From Fluviicola sp. (GTDB lineage Bacteria > Bacteroidota > Bacteroidia > Flavobacteriales_D > Crocinitomicaceae): a stretch of DNA of 9,363 bases. Below, in pieces: positions 1 to 8,435 of this stretch (position 1 is the stretch's first letter; each line of letters opens with the position of its first letter). The notes under the pieces are model-generated. The model saw only the letters and a program-made list of their open reading frames with translations, ran no database searches and was not told the DNA's origin. The position numbers and the translations under genes are program-made. The stretch spans positions 1 through 9,363 of the forward strand of contig NZ_JASLCN010000345.1 of assembly GCF_030151805.1 (NCBI RefSeq), given 5' to 3'.

Positions 1-3000
1 GTAAAAATTCAGATTATTCGTCGAATTCTGATCCAGGTCAATCGTAGCTGTTGTATATTCCTCAAAGCTTTCAAACCCGATTTCAGAATTCTTTGCATTA
101 CCGGCCACCGCAATCGGTTCAATTCCATTTCTACCGTAAAGTGATGATGAATAAGTGTTCAGGATATTTTTACTTTCAATGGCATTGCTGGAAGGATTCA
201 TTAAAGTGATCTGATCTGTCAAACGCCACTTGGACAGACAAGCCTGAGATGTCGGCTCCGCTAACAATGACTCAAAATTGAACAATTCTACCCCATTCAT
301 GACCCCATCTGTTTTCAGATTGACATCCGTTCCCTGGGTTCGGTCATCCGCATAGAAATAATTCCTGATCGGGTTGAAGTTTCCACCAAAACCTTTGGAA
401 TAAAAGGCATTGTCAGTCCAACTGGCAGGAACTTCATTAATCTGACGCGTATCTTTATACCAGTATTCTCCTAATTCAGTAGCCGAGATACCAATGACAT
501 TATCAATCTTGCGAATTTTAAATACACGCATGCCATTTGACTTATCCTGGCAGATGATTTCTTGTCGCTGAACTGTCGGATTAGATAGTGCCGTGATGGT
601 AGAAACCGGGGTTGTCAGGTTGTTTTTTCTCCCTGATTGGATAACAATTGCTTTGTAAATTCCGGATAAAGCCTGAGGCACTTCCAATTGTACTGTACTT
701 CCTATGTTGTCTGAAAAATAGCCAATATATTTCGGACGACCTGCATCCTGCACATATCCGAAAATCGGATCATTCGTTACCGGCATCAACAACAAACGAT
801 CTCCCTTCACAAACTTATTGATGTCAGCTGAATTGTCCAATACCATTGTCTGGATTCCATTTGTGAGTGCTCCCGGGGTTTTCAGTATAACTTCCATACC
901 AATATTCTGGTAAGCTGCACCTGCACGGTCGTAAACATCTCGTGCCAGGATCGAATAATTATAGATCTTATCTCCGTAATCATTCGTCACAGTCGTTAAA
1001 AGAGGGGCTCCGGTCAGATCATCAAAAACCAGGTTTTCGGTTTCTACTTTTGATCCTTTCTGTATAGCCGTAACCTTACTCAATAACCCGGATTTAGTCA
1101 CCACTTTATTCGTCACAACTGTACCTACCTTTTCCTCCTGCCAATTGAAATAGGGGATTGGATAAAGCATAGCCAATGGTAGTAATGTTTCAAAATTCAA
1201 CGTTAGAGATCCTGAAGCATTTCTTTTCTGAACATACTGAGTCCTTGGTATAAAATCGATGTCTGTTGCCAGGATTCCAGATATAATTTTTGCTTTTGTC
1301 AGGTCGCTGGGATCTCTGTCGGTAACCAAGATATCCACTTCGTTTTTTAATGATCGTGTGATAAAAGTCTCTCCGGCAAGATTCGTTGTCAGTTTTTCTT
1401 CATCAAAATAATCGTATTCTACCGAAGAGATCACTTGCTCATCGTAATGGTTGCTATTATCTGACGGAACAAGCGCCAATTCCTTCCCCCCTTTCGGTTT
1501 ACCGTGCATATCATTCAACTCGGTGTAATAGCCCTGAGTTGCCGCCATTCTCAATCGATCTATATTCGCAAAAACAGCCGGAACGATCAGTCTTGATTTA
1601 CGGAAGGTTTTGTTTTGTTCCAATTCGGTCACCTGATTAATAATCGGGAAATCTTTGGAAGTATAGAACTCCTGCACAGTAATTCCTCCGTAATGCTGAA
1701 TAACACTTCCTGAGAAATTACTCCTTTTGTCGGCAGTATTTTTCGACATGATCCGAACCTGGCTGTACCCGACACTCGCCCCGGGGAAAATAGATTCGTT
1801 CCCTGGATCTTCCGTATAGGTATTTGCAACGTTTTTAGATAAAATATTTTTGTCTTCCCATCCCCGAACCGGGTTTCTCATCGGATTTTCATCACCACCG
1901 ACTAAAGGTTCATAAGTGGCAACTCCTGAGCTTGTTTTTTCTCCATTCGGACCGGTAATATCGTATTCATAAACCGTTCCGTAAACCGAAGCTGATTCTG
2001 TTCCTGAAGAAACAAAAGCATCCGCCCAATTGTCATAGATACGGACTTCTCTCACCCGGTGCCCACCACCGAATTTGATTTTATCCGGTGTACGCATTCT
2101 CAAAAAGGATTTATCCAAATCAATTTCCGACAAACGGTCATTTCCATTTCCGTAAAGTGATTCTGTATACTTCTTAAACTTACTGCGAAGAGTTACTCCA
2201 TAAGATATCATTGAAGTAGCGATTGACTTTGCTACCCCTTTATTCAAATCATCCATATCTGCATTCGGCAGGTTGTCAACTAGTATCTCTGGTTGATTGT
2301 AACGGATATGGCGAGCTCCAACTTCCGTAAACGGGTGGTAATCTGTGCTTTTACCATTCACTTTAAGTGGTTCCAATTCAACAGAACCCCATTGATAATA
2401 ACCTCCGTTTAAACTATTCAGATCGACATCAATCGCGTTGACACGTGCATAACCTGCAACAGGTTCTTTCGTATTGCTTGCTTTTGTTAAATTGATCTCC
2501 ACTTTAAAATAAAGATACTCTCCTTCACGAATGTATTTTCGTATCTCTGCTTTTGTTTCTTCATCTGAAAGGGCTTCTGCAATGGGTTTTTCCAATTTAA
2601 AGAATACCCGTCGGGTCTCCGCAGCTGCATTCTTATCTGAATTGATTTTATTGTTTGTTGAACCATTATTGTAAGGATCCAAACTGACAATTTTAAACAT
2701 CTGCATGGCAACCTCATTTTGCACATACGCATAGGTATCCGATTCATAATCTATTTCGTAACGCCCTCCGGATGGTAAGTTAATCGCTTTCAGATTCCAA
2801 AGCGCAGCTCTTTCATCCATTACTGCCTTGCTGACATATGGATCAATATAAGGATTATCAATACTTTCAAAAGGTTTGTAATTCCCCCATTTGTCTATCG
2901 AAAACTTGCTATAAGTAACTTCTTGAGGGCTTCCGTTAACAGTCACCGTTTTATTGTATTCGAAAACATACGGATTGGTTGCTCCTGATTGGTTATTCCG

Positions 3001-5532
3001 GTAAGTGAACCAAACTTTCTCCAAGGTTAGTTTACCTCCTCCGGAAGGATTATCAGGAGTACCTTTGCACAAGGAATTAGCACTAGACAAATATTTGAAG
3101 TGACAGGTTTGAATTGGTTTTGCCGATCCGTTAAATACCCCGTTAGGATAACGCTCAGATTTCAGATAGATATTGATTTTATCTAACTTTTTATAAGATC
3201 CTGATCCCGGGGCACTTCCTGACTCTCCGGAGACTTGTACGCAGTCATCCCGATCCAAAAGAATGAATTCAGCAATATGTGTTTTTGTCTCAACAGTAGC
3301 TACATACCATATTTCTTTTTCTCCATAACTGTAATTAACAGTTCCATCTTTAAAACTTGTTTTGTACCCTCTGTTGTAGTTAACTCCCTGGTAGGGTGAT
3401 TTCCATTTGAAATCACCATGGGCTTTAAAATAATTGAATTTCACCCAGTACCCTAAATCCCCGTCCGAAGCACCTTTTACATTGTCCAAATCCACATAAT
3501 CTTCTCCCAAAATCGACGTCAACATATAGGAATGAGCATAAGTTCCTTTTTCAACTGAATTGTAATATTTATTTGTTCCGCTTATTTTATAATCCGAAGG
3601 AACAGTTGTACGCTGTGCTGAATTAACATCGGACCAGCTCTCCTCAGCAGAAAAAGCTACATCACGCTCTTTCTTATTTTGCGCAGGTAAACCATATACA
3701 TATCTTAAGCCTTCTGGATTAGTTGCAATATATCCACCCACGTGAGCTCCCGGAAGTGCTCTTCTTATTTCATCATAACTTTTGATACTTCCTCTATTAT
3801 ATCCGGATCCCTGATTAACTGGAGCATCATAATACCCTAACGCAAATTCGGGGATCATTGCGTTCATGTAAGAGCTATTCATAATCAAGTTATTGGTGAA
3901 TGGCTCTATATCCTGCGCTCTTTTTCTCCTGGTTGTTCTTGAAGCATTAGAAACAATCGTATTTCCTTGCTGATCCAGGTTATGAACCCTGTAAAAATTG
4001 TCTTCTTCATTAATCGCATAAGCCAAAGGCTTATTATTCGCTATGACAGCTCCATAATTTCCTTCCAAATCATCCTGTGCCTGATCTCCATACTCTTTAA
4101 AATAAACAGACTTTGCCAATGAAGCATCAACTGTTGCAAAAGATGCTCCGATAGAACCTGAGGGCCATGCTCTTACTGTTGAACCACTGAAAGAATACCC
4201 TAAATCCAGCCCCATCCGCATATTAGTAACAAGTGGTATCGCCACCTCAACGCCAAGATTTCCTCCATGTAATTCAGAATGAATATAAGGGTTTTCTGCA
4301 TTTCCGATATCAGCTCTGTGAGGGCGAAATGAGTTTCCAATTCCCTGCCCGGTCACACTATAATTATCATAAGTTAAAGTTGGTACAGCCAATCTTCTGG
4401 TATCTTTATGAACCAATCCTTCGTTTTCAACAGAAAGGTCTTTCACACGATAATCATCTTCTGGTTCGGGGGTTCCTCCATTCTGATAGTACAAATACCC
4501 TATTCCCTTATATTCAACTTCCTTTCCTTTATTTTTTAATTTACTTGATTCAAATCCAATCGAAATCTCCGCCTTTAAGAAATTACCAAAAAGATTGACT
4601 CCTGTGCCAATTTTGAAATCTCCACTTCCTCCTCTCATCGCTTGCGGAGCAGTAACAGACACAAGAGGTTGAGCAAAACTCAGTGAATTACCACCCGATA
4701 AACTCTGTCTTTTTCTATTCCCATACTCATCTACCCTCTTCTTACTGCGTTTCATATCCAGAGCACCTTGAATGATGAGAGCACGTTGCCAACCATTTTT
4801 ATCAAATCCGGTTGAAACACTTAGTGACTTTTTCGCACTATTATTATTTGGATTCATTTGACTGAATCCAAGCGTAACATCACCACTTACACCTTCTCTG
4901 GTATCTATTTTCGTATTAAATCCCAGATCTCCACTCATTTTTGATCCAGTTCCATCACTATAAATTTTTCTTATTTTGAGAGATAATCCAAAATCAGTCG
5001 AATAACCGAATCCACGATAATTATTGTAATAATAATTTACTCCGGTACCTATCGTAGCAGCCGCTGCAACAGGAGAAAAATCGATTCCAAATATTTCATA
5101 ATTAGCTTTACTACCAGTAGTCACCGTCCAATTCGGTTTCTGATCCGTTTTAATTTTCACAACATCCTGATCAAAATCATCCGGTAAATTCCTTACTTGA
5201 CGGTTAATTGTTCCCATGTTAATATTCCAGCCAAGCCCCACCCAGCTTGCCTCCTGGTCCATTTGCACCCCACTGTGATACGCCAGATTGACCGGATAAC
5301 CACCATCTGGCCCGGGAAGATTGAATAAAGGAATATTGTACGTAAAATCTCCGGTAAACGGATCAACCATCTGGTTCGTACCAATCGGTTCAAATGAATG
5401 AACTTCAGGCTGTGTTGGTCCGCCATCTCCTGCCAATGCATAATTCAATCCGGTTGAATCAATAAGCAATTGCACGATCAGTAAAAACACAATCGATTTT
5501 GAAAATTTGTTCTCTCTAATTTTAAGAATCAT
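1..5532 (-). CDS. Giant Rhs/SpvB-like secreted protein, 5' part (1844 codons, runs off the left edge)
   Basis: The frame is open from ATG at 5532 to base 1 with no stop, giving the first 1844 residues. Residues 11-34 are hydrophobic and end in ALA before G35, a good signal peptide. Residues 57-120 carry the entry block of Rhs/SpvB-like proteins as seen in Bacteroidota: DPFTG (57-61), then a PGPDGGYPVNLAYHSG stretch, then WVGLGWNIN (97-105). Residues about 150-460 are rich in Gly/Ser and alternating beta-strand patterns. Family-typical blocks follow: PSGGRYEIDY (920-929), GGITVQEFYTS (1282-1292) and LYGRNGIEPIAVAG (about 1799-1812). Cysteines are few (764, 810 and 822 among them). No canonical YD repeats or Rhs core were seen in this part; relatives carry them further C-terminal, outside the window. 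It starts 1 nt after the stop of the upstream gene (TAACATG), so it is last or near last in the operon. By family it should be exported and shell-forming or surface-exposed. Its exact function, and whether it ends in a toxin, cannot be judged here. Confidence 0.9.
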   Translation of the reverse strand, partial: MILKIRENKFSKSIVFLLIVQLLIDSTGLNYALAGDGGPTQPEVHSFEPIGTNQMVDPFTGDFTYNIPLFNLPGPDGGYPVNLAYHSGVQMDQEASWVGLGWNINMGTINRQVRNLPDDFDQDVVKIKTDQKPNWTVTTGSKANYEIFGIDFSPVAAAATIGTGVNYYYNNYRGFGYSTDFGLSLKIRKIYSDGTGSKMSGDLGFNTKIDTREGVSGDVTLGFSQMNPNNNSAKKSLSVSTGFDKNGWQRALIIQGALDMKRSKKRVDEYGNRKRQSLSGGNSLSFAQPLVSVTAPQAMRGGSGDFKIGTGVNLFGNFLKAEISIGFESSKLKNKGKEVEYKGIGYLYYQNGGTPEPEDDYRVKDLSVENEGLVHKDTRRLAVPTLTYDNYSVTGQGIGNSFRPHRADIGNAENPYIHSELHGGNLGVEVAIPLVTNMRMGLDLGYSFSGSTVRAWPSGSIGASFATVDASLAKSVYFKEYGDQAQDDLEGNYGAVIANNKPLAYAINEEDNFYRVHNLDQQGNTIVSNASRTTRRKRAQDIEPFTNNLIMNSSYMNAMIPEFALGYYDAPVNQGSGYNRGSIKSYDEIRRALPGAHVGGYIATNPEGLRYVYGLPAQNKKERDVAFSAEESWSDVNSAQRTTVPSDYKISGTNKYYNSVEKGTYAHSYMLTSILGEDYVDLDNVKGASDGDLGYWVKFNYFKAHGDFKWKSPYQGVNYNRGYKTSFKDGTVNYSYGEKEIWYVATVETKTHIAEFILLDRDDCVQVSGESGSAPGSGSYKKLDKINIYLKSERYPNGVFNGSAKPIQTCHFKYLSSANSLCKGTPDNPSGGGKLTLEKVWFTYRNNQSGATNPYVFEYNKTVTVNGSPQEVTYSKFSIDKWGNYKPFESIDNPYIDPYVSKAVMDERAALWNLKAINLPSGGRYEIDYESDTYAYVQNEVAMQMFKIVSLDPYNNGSTNNKINSDKNAAAETRRVFFKLEKPIAEALSDEETKAEIRKYIREGEYLYFKVEINLTKASNTKEPVAGYARVNAIDVDLNSLNGGYYQWGSVELEPLKVNGKSTDYHPFTEVGARHIRYNQPEILVDNLPNADMDDLNKGVAKSIATSMISYGVTLRSKFKKYTESLYGNGNDRLSEIDLDKSFLRMRTPDKIKFGGGHRVREVRIYDNWADAFVSSGTESASVYGTVYEYDITGPNGEKTSSGVATYEPLVGGDENPMRNPVRGWEDKNILSKNVANTYTEDPGNESIFPGASVGYSQVRIMSKNTADKRSNFSGSVIQHYGGITVQEFYTSKDFPIINQVTELEQNKTFRKSRLIVPAVFANIDRLRMAATQGYYTELNDMHGKPKGGKELALVPSDNSNHYDEQVISSVEYDYFDEEKLTTNLAGETFITRSLKNEVDILVTDRDPSDLTKAKIISGILATDIDFIPRTQYVQKRNASGSLTLNFETLLPLAMLYPIPYFNWQEEKVGTVVTNKVVTKSGLLSKVTAIQKGSKVETENLVFDDLTGAPLLTTVTNDYGDKIYNYSILARDVYDRAGAAYQNIGMEVILKTPGALTNGIQTMVLDNSADINKFVKGDRLLLMPVTNDPIFGYVQDAGRPKYIGYFSDNIGSTVQLEVPQALSGIYKAIVIQSGRKNNLTTPVSTITALSNPTVQRQEIICQDKSNGMRVFKIRKIDNVIGISATELGEYWYKDTRQINEVPASWTDNAFYSKGFGGNFNPIRNYFYADDRTQGTDVNLKTDGVMNGVELFNFESLLAEPTSQACLSKWRLTDQITLMNPSSNAIESKNILNTYSSSLYGRNGIEPIAVAGNAKNSEIGFESFEEYTTATIDLDQNSTNNLNFY

Positions 5533-5533
5533 G

Positions 5534-6133
5534 TTACTTGATTTTAGGAATATTCAGGGTGTTTAATTTTTGTATATCAATGGGAATTATTCTATTTCCA
5601 AATACCTGGTCGTTGAATATAAATTCTTTGACAGGGTTGTCTTTTTGAGCTTTCTCAAAAGCTAAATAAATGCTTATAAATGGGGCATTCCCATAGTTGT
5701 TCTCAAACTGGTAATGGGTCGGCGAAATCGTATCCAGTTTTCGGACAATCGAAAAATCAAACTGAGCAGATTCTATTAAGTAAAATAGCTTTTGATTATA
5801 CATTTCTTTATCATCTGAGTATTGAATTAAAAGGTCTTTTTCACCCGAAGAAATTTTAAACGAAAACTCATCATAAGCATCGTTTTGTTTATACCAGTTT
5901 TGAAGGTCCTTTTTTTCCTTAGTAACTTCTTTTCTCAAAATAGCAGCCATTAATTTCAACTCAGCAGGATTGAAGCGCAGCTGATAGTTCAATCCGTCAA
6001 AGTCTGTTTTAAAAAGTAACATTTCCTTGTTCGAAGCATACCAGTCTTTGAATGCATCAAATGGCTGCTTTTCATCAAATGAAATGAAACCCAGACATGG
6101 GACTATCCAAACCAGAAAACAAAAACGTCTCAT
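5534..6133 (-). CDS. Exported protein of unknown function, 199 aa
   Basis: I do not recognise this family. The N-terminus (MRRFCFLVWIVPCLGFIS, residues 1-18) is a short basic-plus-hydrophobic segment that fits a signal peptide. C13 follows V-P, which is a poor lipobox, so lipidation is doubtful. The mature part is mixed alpha/beta. A charged, probably helical stretch with several lysines lies at about 57-82 (PAELKLMAAILRKEV at 56-70). It is followed by short beta-like segments (FSFKIS at 90-95, LLIQYS at 101-106, FISIYLAFE at 152-160, EFIFNDQVFG at 170-179). No catalytic motif or cysteine pair is visible. The start overlaps the stop of the upstream Skp-like gene by one base (TAATG), and its stop is 1 nt before the giant Rhs-like gene, so it is almost certainly co-translated with both. 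A periplasmic accessory role to that protein is inference from position only. Confidence 0.85.
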   Translation of the reverse strand: MRRFCFLVWIVPCLGFISFDEKQPFDAFKDWYASNKEMLLFKTDFDGLNYQLRFNPAELKLMAAILRKEVTKEKKDLQNWYKQNDAYDEFSFKISSGEKDLLIQYSDDKEMYNQKLFYLIESAQFDFSIVRKLDTISPTHYQFENNYGNAPFISIYLAFEKAQKDNPVKEFIFNDQVFGNRIIPIDIQKLNTLNIPKIK

Positions 6134-6624
6134 TATTTTTGTTTATGAATAAATTCAATCAATTCATTGGTGATATCACAACGATCCGAAGCATACATGA
6201 TATTTCCATCTCCTTTGGCTCCGAGAATAAAATCAATCCCGTGTTTTTTCCCGTATTCAGAGATTGACCGGTTGATCTCCCCCCAAATAATCTCATCAAA
6301 CTGCTTGGACTTTTCCTCGTACTGACGTGTGAGTTCTTCCTGCTTCGTCAGAAGTTCATCTTCCATCTCCTTAATAAAAGAAGCTTCAGCACCGGCAGCT
6401 TTATAATCCCGGATGTCTTTTTGAATGCCTGCCAATTGAGCATTACTTTGTGTTTCCAAAGCTTTCAAATCCTGTTGAAATTTTTTATAGTAGTCGGACT
6501 CCAAATACACTTTTGACATAGAAACATAACGCACTTGCTCTTTTTTAGAACTTAAATACCATCCCAAACCAAAAATCCCCAATCCAACTCCCAGAAGGAG
6601 TATTATAATTATGATCTTCTTCAT
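6133..6624 (-). CDS. OmpH/Skp-family periplasmic chaperone, membrane-anchored, 163 aa
   Basis: This protein has the layout of the OmpH/Skp family (holdase chaperones for unfolded outer-membrane and secreted proteins). It has an N-terminal hydrophobic segment (residues 4-24), a short beta strand (RYVSMSKVYLESDYYKKFQ, 32-50), a long charged alpha-helical coiled-coil hairpin (about 45-112, rich in K, E and Q), and a C-terminal beta/alpha cap. The cap (YGKKHGIDFILGAKGDGNIMYA at 124-145, then DITNELIEFIH at 150-160) closely matches the usual Skp ending. The length is normal for the family. The hydrophobic segment lacks a clear AXA-type cleavage site and is followed by KKEQ, so it may stay as an inner-membrane anchor; this is an inference. 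The gene lies 3 nt after the DNRLRE gene and overlaps the next gene by one base. Housekeeping skp usually sits near bamA, so this copy looks like a dedicated paralogue serving the secreted products of this operon. Confidence 0.85.
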   Translation of the reverse strand: MKKIIIIILLLGVGLGIFGLGWYLSSKKEQVRYVSMSKVYLESDYYKKFQQDLKALETQSNAQLAGIQKDIRDYKAAGAEASFIKEMEDELLTKQEELTRQYEEKSKQFDEIIWGEINRSISEYGKKHGIDFILGAKGDGNIMYASDRCDITNELIEFIHKQK

Positions 6625-6627
6625 TTT

Positions 6628-8421
6628 TTAAATTACTTTGAATTTCAAATATTCTTTCTTCCCACTGCTATCCGTTAACTCCAACAGGTAAATATTATTT
6701 GCAATCAAGCCTGCAGACGACAAATTGATTACGATCCAATTGGTATAGTCCGTTTTTGTTACTGAAGGTCCGGCAACCGAAGAATCATCATTCAAACATT
6801 TAATGGAGTAGTTTAGATTATTATCCGTGTCAAAATAATCTTTGTAACGGATCTTCAGTTTCCTGTCAGCCGGCAAATCTGCGATATCCGGCCCTACGGT
6901 TTCCTTCGGAACATAGTACAAATTCTGATTCGTCGAACAGTCATTTGAGGTAATATTCATGTTCAGTGTTGGTTTCGAACCTGAAGTAGCATCAGAAGAA
7001 TGAAACTGCATCAATGTATTCGTTCCCATATAGGAAATCAACTGCAAATGACAGCCGTAATTTTGTGTATTATTCAGCTTCCAGTTGTTAACAAGGTTTG
7101 CAATGTTAACAGTTACATTTGTGTTTCCTGCTCCAACAGAAGGGACTCCAACCGAAGGACTGGAAAGCGATGCTGGTTTATTCGTATAAGCAACTGACAT
7201 TTCTGCCCAAGGAGCATTCACCAACTTCAAATTAGAAGTGTTTGCCCTGTCAGCTGGGTTATGGGCGTTCCCATAAAGGGTTAAGTTTGCCACATTAAAA
7301 CTCAGGTTAGGATCAAACCAAAGCCGAAAACGCAACAAGCTTTCAAATTGATTAAATTGTTGTTCCGCAGAGATCAAACTGACATCATTTCCATTATTTA
7401 ACTGTGTGTTAAACAATGCCGTAGTTCCCGACCCTGCTATTCTGTCACTGTAAGTTGCATCATCGATATAATCACTATTGTTGGGGTTAAATATGATACT
7501 GAAAGTAGTACATTTAACCCCAACAATAAACCCATAAAACATAATATCACCGGGTTCTGTTCCCGTAACTTTCAAACCATACCACCCATATTTCACACTA
7601 CTTAAATTCGTTGTCGTGGCAATCGGGGTAGTTAAATTCGTAGAATTAAACCATTGATAACTTTTGGTTGATGATGACCCATTGACAATAACCGGAGAAA
7701 TGGAACCGTCTGTAGAGGTTGTTGTACTTGCTTGAACAATCATCGCGGAACTCACTGACATGGGAATGTAGTAACTGACATCCAGTTTAGGCACATAATT
7801 ATTGGTAGGGGTGGTTGTAGTTTCTGAGGAATGATAAGTCGCGGTCAATTGTAATCCACCTTCCACGTCTCTTCTAATTCTCCAGCCATAATTCGGAATG
7901 CGTTGTTCAACCAAAGCCTGAACCTGGTTCTTCACATCAAATACCCTGTACAGAAGCGTCCCTCCCGAAACCGGATAACTCACAGAATTAGATATGGTTA
8001 CTGTAGCGGCTATTGTATTGTTTGAGATTCCCGAATTATGTGTGATTGTACTTTCAGCCCAATCCGTATTCACCAGATCTACATACAACTCCGTAGAATT
8101 TGCAGCCGCAATTCCCTCTGTACCTCTGGCGCTTAAGCGAAGGGTCGCGGAAGTGATAATTGCATTAGACGGAATCGTCGATAAATCAAACTTCAGGAAA
8201 GATCTTGCAGCAGCACGTACCATGGGTCTTGAGGAAATAAGAACACCATCGAGAGTAAGTGCTTCAGAGCTGCCAAAATTCAGTCCCTCATAAGCAGTCG
8301 TACTCATCGTATAGGCATCTTCAGTGGCATTGAATGAAGTTGAAATAATACCCTGAGCGAATGCGAAATTTATTGACATCAGCAAAAGCAGTAATAAAAC
8401 CTGGAAATTCTTTCCTTTCAT
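6628..8421 (-). CDS. Secreted two-domain DNRLRE-like protein with SprB-like spacer, 597 aa
   Basis: A clear signal peptide occupies residues 1-23 (cleavage near FAFAQ/G). Two related DNRLRE-type beta domains follow, one at about 26-218 and one at about 306-491. Both have an early strand block ending in a conserved core (FLKFDLSTIPSNAIITSATLRL at 75-96; LLRFRLWFDPNLSFNVANLTLYG at 362-384), a WAE motif (121-123 and 405-407), and a closing block of histidine plus SS(E/D) followed by a P-x-L strand (HSSE 197 with PKLDV; HSSD 474 with PTLNM). Residues about 222-300 resemble a SprB/Ig-like repeat (DGSI, then YQWF, then GWYGLKVTG). The C-terminal 100 residues end in a beta pattern (IYLLELTDSSGKKEYLKFK). 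DNRLRE domains occur in cell-surface and extracellular Bacteroidota proteins, often together with Rhs proteins, and are thought to mediate binding or structure; no enzyme motif is visible. The gene starts 14 nt after the 130-aa gene and ends 3 nt before the Skp-like gene. A 17-bp inverted repeat lies inside it (7476-7528). Confidence 0.88.
   Translation of the reverse strand: MKGKNFQVLLLLLLMSINFAFAQGIISTSFNATEDAYTMSTTAYEGLNFGSSEALTLDGVLISSRPMVRAAARSFLKFDLSTIPSNAIITSATLRLSARGTEGIAAANSTELYVDLVNTDWAESTITHNSGISNNTIAATVTISNSVSYPVSGGTLLYRVFDVKNQVQALVEQRIPNYGWRIRRDVEGGLQLTATYHSSETTTTPTNNYVPKLDVSYYIPMSVSSAMIVQASTTTSTDGSISPVIVNGSSSTKSYQWFNSTNLTTPIATTTNLSSVKYGWYGLKVTGTEPGDIMFYGFIVGVKCTTFSIIFNPNNSDYIDDATYSDRIAGSGTTALFNTQLNNGNDVSLISAEQQFNQFESLLRFRLWFDPNLSFNVANLTLYGNAHNPADRANTSNLKLVNAPWAEMSVAYTNKPASLSSPSVGVPSVGAGNTNVTVNIANLVNNWKLNNTQNYGCHLQLISYMGTNTLMQFHSSDATSGSKPTLNMNITSNDCSTNQNLYYVPKETVGPDIADLPADRKLKIRYKDYFDTDNNLNYSIKCLNDDSSVAGPSVTKTDYTNWIVINLSSAGLIANNIYLLELTDSSGKKEYLKFKVI
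7476..7528. repeat. Perfect 17-bp inverted repeat (extended 53-nt hairpin) inside the DNRLRE gene
   Basis: The arm at 7476-7492 (TATTGTTGGGGTTAAAT) is the exact reverse complement of the arm at 7512-7528, with 19 nt between. Inside the loop, TACT (7497-7500) and AGTA (7504-7507) also pair around a 3-nt tip, in register on the same centre (7502). The arms encode residues 298-304 (FIVGVKC) and 310-316 (IFNPNNS), at the seam between the SprB-like spacer and the second DNRLRE domain. Neither strand has a T-run after it, so it is not a standard terminator. Confidence 0.95.
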
Positions 8422-8435
8422 AAGTAAAATGATGA

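Noticed and set aside
1386..1640. Open frame of 84 codons on the plus strand
   Set aside because: It lies antisense inside the continuous minus-strand Rhs-like frame and has no signal peptide, motif or promoter; it is a shadow of that gene. The same applies to the plus-strand frame at 4233-4598 and the minus-strand frames at 1629-1829, 2487-2747 and 5193-5441.
6638..6651. Short palindrome TTTGAATTTCAAA near the 3' end of the DNRLRE gene
   Set aside because: It has six-base arms in AT-rich coding DNA, is expected by chance, and has no terminator-like context.
6628..6720. Type IX secretion C-terminal sorting domain at the end of the DNRLRE protein
   Set aside because: The last residues (IYLLELTDSSGKKEYLKFK) only loosely resemble a sorting domain. 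The same kind of ending occurs in Rhs-associated beta domains, and the conserved sorting-domain motifs upstream are not evident.
7133..7163. Short imperfect direct repeat encoding SVGVPSVGAG
   Set aside because: It comprises only two units of about 15 nt in a linker, which is common low-complexity drift in secreted Bacteroidota proteins.
7000..7197. Plus-strand open frames opposite the DNRLRE gene (also 7994-8293) and opposite the 130-aa gene (8594-8815)
   Set aside because: They are antisense to well supported signal-peptide-bearing genes, and their translations lack any domain-like pattern.
7476..7528. Reading the 17-bp inverted repeat as a rho-independent terminator
   Set aside because: Neither strand shows a T-rich run after the stem, the stem is AT-rich at its base, and it lies in mid-gene with coding continuing unbroken on both sides.
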